In this document: in pieces, positions 7,022-10,812 of the stretch
How the letters are laid out: each line of letters opens with the position of its first letter
How positions within the stretch are numbered: position 1 is the first letter of the stretch
Assembly (NCBI GenBank): GCA_022759065.1
Contig: JAEMPZ010000093.1
Coordinates: forward strand, 1-10,812
Source: Acidobacteriota bacterium
Lineage (GTDB): Bacteria > Acidobacteriota > UBA4820 > DSQY01
Length of the DNA stretch: 10,812 nucleotides
Direction of reading: 5' to 3'
Notes under the pieces: generated by a model
Seen by the model: the letters and a program-made list of their open reading frames with translations, nothing else
Told to the model about the DNA's origin: nothing
Databases searched by the model: none
Translations under genes and position numbers: made by a program

Positions 7022-7483
7022 TTATCGCCGCTCCTTAAAGAAGTCCACCAATAGGCGCCGAGCCTCGTCTTTGCAAATGCCTGAGGCGATTGGAAACCTG
7101 TGAGGATAACGCCCCTCCGCCCACAGTTCCCGAAGGAGGGCTACTCCACCGAACCTGGGTTCCTCGCACCCGTAAACAAGCCCGCCAATGCGCGCCTGGA
7201 CCATCGCGCCCAGGCACATCAAACAAGGTTCCGCCGTGCAGTATAGGGTGGCATTGCCAAGGCCGTGCCTGCCTACAGCGGAGAGCGCCTTGTTCATCGC
7301 TTCCATTTCCGCATGGTCGAGCACGGAGCGCTCTTGTATCCGGTTGCGCCCCTCGAAGCACCGCCCGTCGGGAAGAGAGACGAGCGCGCCCACGGGAACT
7401 TCACCCTCTAGAGCTGCCTCGCTGGCCAGGACGAGGGCTTTCTTCATCAATTGCTCTGGACTGATGGCGGGCATTCCATTCAT
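7022..7483 (-). CDS. tadA: tRNA-specific adenosine deaminase (A34 to inosine)
   Basis: Up to 153 residues of the cytidine/deoxycytidylate deaminase fold. The zinc site is complete: HAE (57-59, with the catalytic Glu59) and PCLMC (86-90). VPVGALV (30-35) and YCTAEPC (81-87) are typical of TadA. The enzyme converts adenosine 34 to inosine in tRNA-Arg(ACG), widening codon reading. The start is uncertain: GAGGT directly touches the first ATG (7483), whereas Met4 (ATG at 7474-7472) has the same GAGGT nine bases upstream and is the better ribosome start. The gene is in the same direction as the pyr operon, 170 bases beyond pyrC, and no clear promoter is seen in the repeat-filled gap, so it may be read through from pyrC. 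Confidence 0.92.
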   Translation of the reverse strand: MNGMPAISPEQLMKKALVLASEAALEGEVPVGALVSLPDGRCFEGRNRIQERSVLDHAEMEAMNKALSAVGRHGLGNATLYCTAEPCLMCLGAMVQARIGGLVYGCEEPRFGGVALLRELWAEGRYPHRFPIASGICKDEARRLLVDFFKERR

Positions 7484-7514
7484 ACCTCAAAGAGCACGGA
7501 GCAGGAGGTGAAAC

Positions 7515-7657
7515 GTAAGACGCAAGACGTAAAAAAGTAAGAGGGTAAGAGAGTGAGAGAGTCAGTAGGTCAAAGCGCCTTTCTTGCGCCTTTCTCACTT
7601 TCTCACCATCTCACTCTCTAACTTCCAACGCCTAACGCCTAACGCCTAACGCCTTAC
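7515..7657. repeat. mirrored 7-mer/8-mer tandem-repeat palindrome between pyrC and tadA
   Basis: The gap is tiled by degenerate short units. On the + strand come three 7-mers (7515-7535: gtaagac, gcaagac, gtaaaaa), then from 7537 8-mers of the form GTNAGARR (gtaagagg, gtaagaga, gtgagaga, gtcagtag, gtcaaagc). After a centre containing gcgcctttcttgcgcc come the inverted 8-mers (7591-7622: tttctcac twice, catctcac, tctctaac) and inverted 7-mers (7623-7657: ttccaac, gcctaac three times, gccttac). The unit order is 7-8-centre-8-7, making an imperfect palindrome of about 143 bp. Transcripts from pyrC would fold into a long hairpin here. The outermost 7-mer supplies the pyrC stop codon. I know of no named family with this pattern. 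Confidence 0.85.
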
Positions 7658-8934
7658 TCCTTCACGGGGTATATGATGCCGCCGATGACCGCCGCAATGA
7701 CGGCCCCGCGAATCTTTTGATTCAGGAACGGGCTGTTCTTGCTCAGCGACTTGATGTCCTGCGGCCGTAGAAACGTTTCTTTGCGCAGCGAGAAGATCGT
7801 AAGGTCCGCGCCGAGGCCAGGCGCCACGCGCCCTTTCTCATTTAGCCCCAAAATGCGCGCCGGGGCGCATGAAAAGGCGTCAACCAGCCTTTTGAGCGAA
7901 ATTTTGTCGGGAAGGACCAGCTTGTCAATCGCAAGCGGTACCGCGGTTTGAAGGCCGATGATGCCATTGGGCGCCCGGTCGAACTCGACCAGTTTTTCTT
8001 CGTATGCGTGCGGGGCGTGGTCGGTGACGATGGCGTCGAGGGTCCCATCGGCGAGCCCCTCTATGACTGCGTCCACGTCTTCCTTTGTTCTTAGTGGGGG
8101 ATTCATCTTGTAGTTTGAGTCGAATGATGCCACAGAGTCCTCGGTGAGGGAAAAGTGGTGCGGGGTCGCCTCGGCCGTCACCGGAACGCGCCGCTTCTTG
8201 GCGACGCGAATCACGTCCACGCCGAGCTTCGTGGATACGTGGGCGATGTGGACGCGTTGGCCGGTCATTCGGGCCAGCGTGAGGTCGCGCCTGATCATGA
8301 GCACCTCGGCCTCGGCTGGAATGCCCCGAAGGCCGAGGCGCGCCGAGACCTTGCCTTCGTTAATGGAGCCGCCGTGGGCCAGGTCCAGGTCCTCGCAGTG
8401 GTCAATGACCACCATGCCGAGCGAGCCGGCGTATTCGAGTGCCCGCCGCATCACCTTGGAACTTTTTACCGGCAGGCCGTCATCCGAAAAAGCCGCCGCG
8501 CCCGCCTCCTGCAATTCGGCGAACGGAGAGAGGTCTTCCCCCTTTTGTCCCTGCGTGACCGATCCTATGGGATAAACGGCGACGGGACTAGAGGCTTTGG
8601 CTCGGTTAAGAATGTAATTGGTTACCGAGGCGCAGTCGTTGACCGGGTTTGTGTTGGGCATGCATGCGACGCCCGTGAAGCCTCCGGCCAGCGCGGCGGC
8701 AAGGCCCGTGGCGATGGTCTCCTTGCGCTCGAACCCAGGCTCCCTGAGGTGGACGTGCATGTCAATGAAGCCTGGCGCGACGACCATTCCGGTTGCGTCA
8801 AAAACCTCCACGCCGCGCGAGGAGATGCTCTTGTCCACGGCGGCGAACTTTCCGTCTTCGATGAGAACGTCCAGCGTCGCGTCGGTTCCCGAAGCCGGGT
8901 CTACAAGGCGCCCGTTCTTAATGAGAAGCTTCAT
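7654..8934 (-). CDS. pyrC: dihydroorotase, class I
   Basis: A 426-residue amidohydrolase that cyclises carbamoyl-aspartate to dihydroorotate, the third step of UMP synthesis. Metal and substrate residues look complete: HVH (60-62) followed by LREPG, an Asp in FSDDG (149-153), H179 in IDHCED, H232 in HIAHVST, and D305 in VTDHAPH. PNTNP (93-97) and NPPLRT (278-283) are typical substrate-site segments. Because the catalytic set is intact, this is an active class I enzyme rather than an inactive partner of aspartate transcarbamoylase. The start has GGAGG eight bases upstream. It overlaps the end of pyrB by 17 bases, so the two are translationally coupled. Confidence 0.95.
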   Translation of the reverse strand: MKLLIKNGRLVDPASGTDATLDVLIEDGKFAAVDKSISSRGVEVFDATGMVVAPGFIDMHVHLREPGFERKETIATGLAAALAGGFTGVACMPNTNPVNDCASVTNYILNRAKASSPVAVYPIGSVTQGQKGEDLSPFAELQEAGAAAFSDDGLPVKSSKVMRRALEYAGSLGMVVIDHCEDLDLAHGGSINEGKVSARLGLRGIPAEAEVLMIRRDLTLARMTGQRVHIAHVSTKLGVDVIRVAKKRRVPVTAEATPHHFSLTEDSVASFDSNYKMNPPLRTKEDVDAVIEGLADGTLDAIVTDHAPHAYEEKLVEFDRAPNGIIGLQTAVPLAIDKLVLPDKISLKRLVDAFSCAPARILGLNEKGRVAPGLGADLTIFSLRKETFLRPQDIKSLSKNSPFLNQKIRGAVIAAVIGGIIYPVKE

Positions 8935-9853
8935 CTTCGCCTCCGCCCAAAAGGAGATAAAGCACGGCCATTCGCACCGACACTCCGTTCTCGACCTGGT
9001 CCAGAATGACCGAATAGGGCCCGTCGGCGACCTCCGAGGCGATCTCGACGCCTCGATTAATCGGGCCGGGGTGCATGACGATCACGTCCGAGCTTGCCCG
9101 CTTCAGCCTCTCCTCGGTCAATCCGTAGGTTTGGTAGTACTCCCTGAGAGATGGGAAGAGGCCTTTCTGCTGCCGCTCCAGTTGCATCCTGAGCATCATC
9201 ACGACGTCCTTGCCCGCAAGCGCCTCGTCAAAATCGTGCAAAACCTTTACTCCCAGCGAATCCATGTGCGGAGGCATCAGCGTGGCGGGGGAACAGAGCG
9301 TCACCTTGGCGCCCATCGTTTTCAAGAGGTGGATGTTAGAGCGGACGACTCGCGAGTGGGCGATGTCCCCGCAGATCAAGACCTCAAGCCCCTTGAACCC
9401 GCCCTTTTTCTGGCGGATCGTGAAGGCATCCAGAAGCGCCTGGGTCGGATGCTCGTGTGCGCCGTCGCCGGCGTTGACCACCGAGGCTTTGGTGAAAGGA
9501 AGGATGAGCTGGTGGGCTCCTGGGCTCGAATGGCGCATGACGTAACAGTCGGGCATCATTCGCTCAAGGTTCAAGACAGTGTCAACGAGCGTTTCGCCCT
9601 TCTGTACGGAGCTGGTTGAGGCGGAAAAATTCAGCGTGTCCGCGCTGAGGCGCTTCTCCGCGATTTCGAAAGAGGAGCGCGTGCGCGTGGAATTTTCAAA
9701 AAAGAGGTTCACGACCAGTTTTGCCCGCAAGGCGGGCACTTTCTTCAATGGCCGCGCCGATATTTCAGCCATCCTCTCGGCGGTGTCGAGGATGAGCGTT
9801 ATCTCTTCGGCCCCGAGGCCTTCGGTTCCCAAAAGGTGCTTGCCCAGGCTCAT
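8918..9853 (-). CDS. pyrB: aspartate carbamoyltransferase catalytic subunit
   Basis: 311 residues, the usual length for the catalytic chain. It joins carbamoyl phosphate to aspartate, the second step of pyrimidine synthesis in the cytoplasm. Visible motifs are STRTR (55-59, carbamoyl-phosphate binding), SSVQKGET (81-88, with the active-site Lys85), [10 protein letters not shown] (135-144) and HPGPINRG (261-268, aspartate side). The ATG overlaps the pyrR stop as ATGA, with GGGAGG upstream. No pyrI regulatory-subunit gene is present in the window, so control is probably at the RNA level through PyrR. Confidence 0.96.
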   Translation of the reverse strand: MSLGKHLLGTEGLGAEEITLILDTAERMAEISARPLKKVPALRAKLVVNLFFENSTRTRSSFEIAEKRLSADTLNFSASTSSVQKGETLVDTVLNLERMMPDCYVMRHSSPGAHQLILPFTKASVVNAGDGAHEHPTQALLDAFTIRQKKGGFKGLEVLICGDIAHSRVVRSNIHLLKTMGAKVTLCSPATLMPPHMDSLGVKVLHDFDEALAGKDVVMMLRMQLERQQKGLFPSLREYYQTYGLTEERLKRASSDVIVMHPGPINRGVEIASEVADGPYSVILDQVENGVSVRMAVLYLLLGGGEDEASH

Positions 9854-10434
9854 TTTCGCCTCCCGGCTGGCGACTTGGTCTTAGGGGCGCCCTTGGTTTC
9901 GGGGACGCCTTCGAGCAGGAGAGAGTCCTCCCCGTCCGTTTCCGCAAGGCGCAGCTCAACGTGGTCCTCGCGGCGCGTATTGAGAGATAGGCCCACGTAA
10001 TCGGCCTGGATCGGAAGTTCCCTGTGGCCCCTGTCGCATAGGACAGCCAGTTGGACGCGCGCCGGGCGGCCGAGATCCACCAGGGCATCCAACGCGGCCC
10101 GGATCGTGCGCCCGGTGAAAAGAACGTCATCCACAAGAAGCAGGATGCGCCCCTCGATCGGAAACTCCACGTGGGTGCCTCTTAGAACCGGCGCCGTTCC
10201 TGCCTGGGAGAAGTCGTCCCGGTAGAGGTTGATGTCCAAAGCGCCCACCGGGACTTCGTGTTTCAAAAGCTTTCGAAGCTTGGCGGCAAGGCGCCTGGCG
10301 AGGGGGACGCCGCGGCGGTGAATGCCGATGAGGGCCAGCGCGGCGCCGTTTTGCCGCTCGGCTATCTCCTGCGCGAGGCGCTCCAGGCAACGTTCTATGC
10401 CCTGTGCATCCAGAATTTCTTTGCGCTTCATCAT
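9850..10434 (-). CDS. pyrR: bifunctional pyr-operon regulator / uracil phosphoribosyltransferase PyrR
   Basis: 194 residues of the type I phosphoribosyltransferase fold. The PRPP loop is [14 protein letters not shown] (97-110); ALIGIHRRG (34-42) and DINLYRDD (67-74) are typical PyrR segments. PyrR homologues bind pyr mRNA when UMP is high and reduce expression, and often have UPRT activity. The protein is slightly longer than the common size of about 180, with a Lys/Arg/Pro-rich tail after residue 178. Two ATG codons lie side by side; AAGGAG is only two bases before the first (10434) but five before the second (10431), so the second may be used. First gene of the operon, joined to pyrB by an ATGA overlap. 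Confidence 0.94.
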   Translation of the reverse strand: MMKRKEILDAQGIERCLERLAQEIAERQNGAALALIGIHRRGVPLARRLAAKLRKLLKHEVPVGALDINLYRDDFSQAGTAPVLRGTHVEFPIEGRILLLVDDVLFTGRTIRAALDALVDLGRPARVQLAVLCDRGHRELPIQADYVGLSLNTRREDHVELRLAETDGEDSLLLEGVPETKGAPKTKSPAGRRK

Positions 10435-10442
10435 GACTCCTT

Positions 10443-10487
10443 AAAAAGTGGCCTTTCACGATTCGGTGGCGGCCACGCATCCGTGAA
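10443..10487 (-). promoter_or_regulatory. candidate attenuator leader of the pyr operon
   Basis: Read on the - strand, GTGGCC (10476-10471) can pair with GGCCAC (10453-10448), followed directly by five T (10447-10443): a short terminator-like hairpin just before the pyrR ribosome site. An alternative stem, TTCACG (10487-10482) with CGTGAA (10460-10455), would enclose the first arm, so the two cannot form together. This resembles PyrR-controlled attenuation, but I found no match to the classical PyrR binding loop, the terminator stem has only six pairs, and the predicted transcript start may remove part of the second stem. Confidence 0.35.
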
Positions 10488-10491
10488 CCCC

Positions 10492-10497
10492 ATTATA
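10492..10497 (-). promoter_or_regulatory. -10 element of the pyr operon
   Basis: A perfect TATAAT on the - strand lies 58 bases before the first pyrR ATG. No good -35 hexamer is seen at 16-18 bases upstream (a TAGCGC sits at 17), so recognition may depend on an activator, or the match may be chance. Confidence 0.5.
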
Positions 10498-10653
10498 CCG
10501 CCCCGGCCAAGGAGGCGCTAGTATGGGGGGTTAAAGGTCGAAGAAGGGGGGCATGGGCTGCTCGGTTTAGAAACGAGGTCCCCAGGAATCACGACGAAGG
10601 TGCGCCGCCACCGAGGAAAAAAGCAAGATTCACAGGGAGGACGGGGAGGAGGG
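10498..10653. other. intergenic stretch upstream of the pyr promoter, no gene seen
   Basis: These 156 bases contain G-rich runs and short weak dyads, for example CTCGGTTT with AAACGAG around 10561-10577 and GGTG with CACC around 10600. No reading frame with a ribosome site and no recognisable RNA was found. It leads into the second repeat array. Confidence 0.5.
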
Positions 10654-10812
10654 GTTAGGAGTTAGGAGTTAGACGTGAGACGGCAGACGGCAGACGATAG
10701 ACGGACGACGGTTGACGGACGCGCGAGCGCACAGTAAGAAGGTGAGAATGTAAGAAAGTTAGAAGGTCAACCAATGCAATTAACGCGCCTGGATGTGCAT
10801 CTTTCGCTTTCT
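10654..10812. repeat. second 7-mer/8-mer repeat array, cut by the window end
   Basis: Ten contiguous 7-mers run from 10654 to 10723 (gttagga twice, gttagac, gtgagac, ggcagac twice, gatagac, ggacgac, ggttgac, ggacgcg). After ten bases come five 8-mers from 10734 to 10773 (gtaagaag, gtgagaat, gtaagaaa, gttagaag, gtcaacca). The order and the 8-mer consensus GTNAGARR match the left arm of the array between pyrC and tadA, and both 8-mer blocks end in GGTCAA. The window stops in pyrimidine-rich sequence (tttcgctttct) resembling the beginning of the inverted arm of the first copy. No gene was found here. Confidence 0.75.

Noticed and set aside
7515..7657. CRISPR array
   Set aside because: Units are 7-8 bases with no unique spacers, and the arms are inverted.
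8155..9619. Long overlapping + strand open frames opposite pyrC and pyrB
   Set aside because: High-GC shadows of confidently identified genes on the - strand; no motifs.
10435..10491. Classical PyrR binding loop in the pyr leader
   Set aside because: No sequence resembling the conserved CNGNGA hairpin loop was found.

Overview
The window looks like chromosomal DNA of a Gram-negative, high-GC bacterium that I cannot name. The evidence for a diderm cell is an outer-membrane beta-barrel protein with a signal peptide and C-terminal tryptophan, next to a Wza-type export protein and a Wzc-type tyrosine autokinase. No rRNA, tRNA, integrase, transposase or CRISPR array was seen.

Layout. (1) Positions 2-1642, + strand: the 3' part of a large protein with a CBM9-like module, a beta-sandwich and a GH123/DUF4091-like barrel carrying an Asp-Glu pair; its beginning lies outside the window. 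(2) Positions 1639-6358, + strand: a polysaccharide export unit. A near-consensus sigma70 promoter, whose -35 box overlaps the previous stop codon, drives an outer-membrane beta-barrel (BBP2-type), a two-SLBB Wza-like export protein and a Wzc-like co-polymerase/BY-kinase. A strong intrinsic-terminator hairpin lies inside the first 50 bases of the Wza-like reading frame. No glycosyltransferase, flippase or polymerase is present, so the glycan must be made by genes elsewhere. (3) Positions 6377-6924, + strand: a second near-consensus promoter and a small exported protein with an internal duplication, ending at a 14-bp terminator hairpin that serves two convergent units. (4) Positions 10497-7022, - strand: a tightly packed pyrimidine operon, pyrR-pyrB-pyrC, followed after a 170-base gap by tadA, the tRNA adenosine deaminase gene.

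The most unusual sequence is in the gaps around the pyr block. The pyrC-tadA gap is almost fully tiled by degenerate 7-base and 8-base tandem units in mirror-image order (7-mers, 8-mers, centre, inverted 8-mers, inverted 7-mers), giving an imperfect palindrome of about 143 bp whose outermost unit supplies the pyrC stop codon. The last 160 bases of the window hold the left half of a second copy with the same 7-mer then 8-mer order and the same GGTCAA end. I know of no named repeat family with this architecture. All family calls come from reading motifs; no database search was run.
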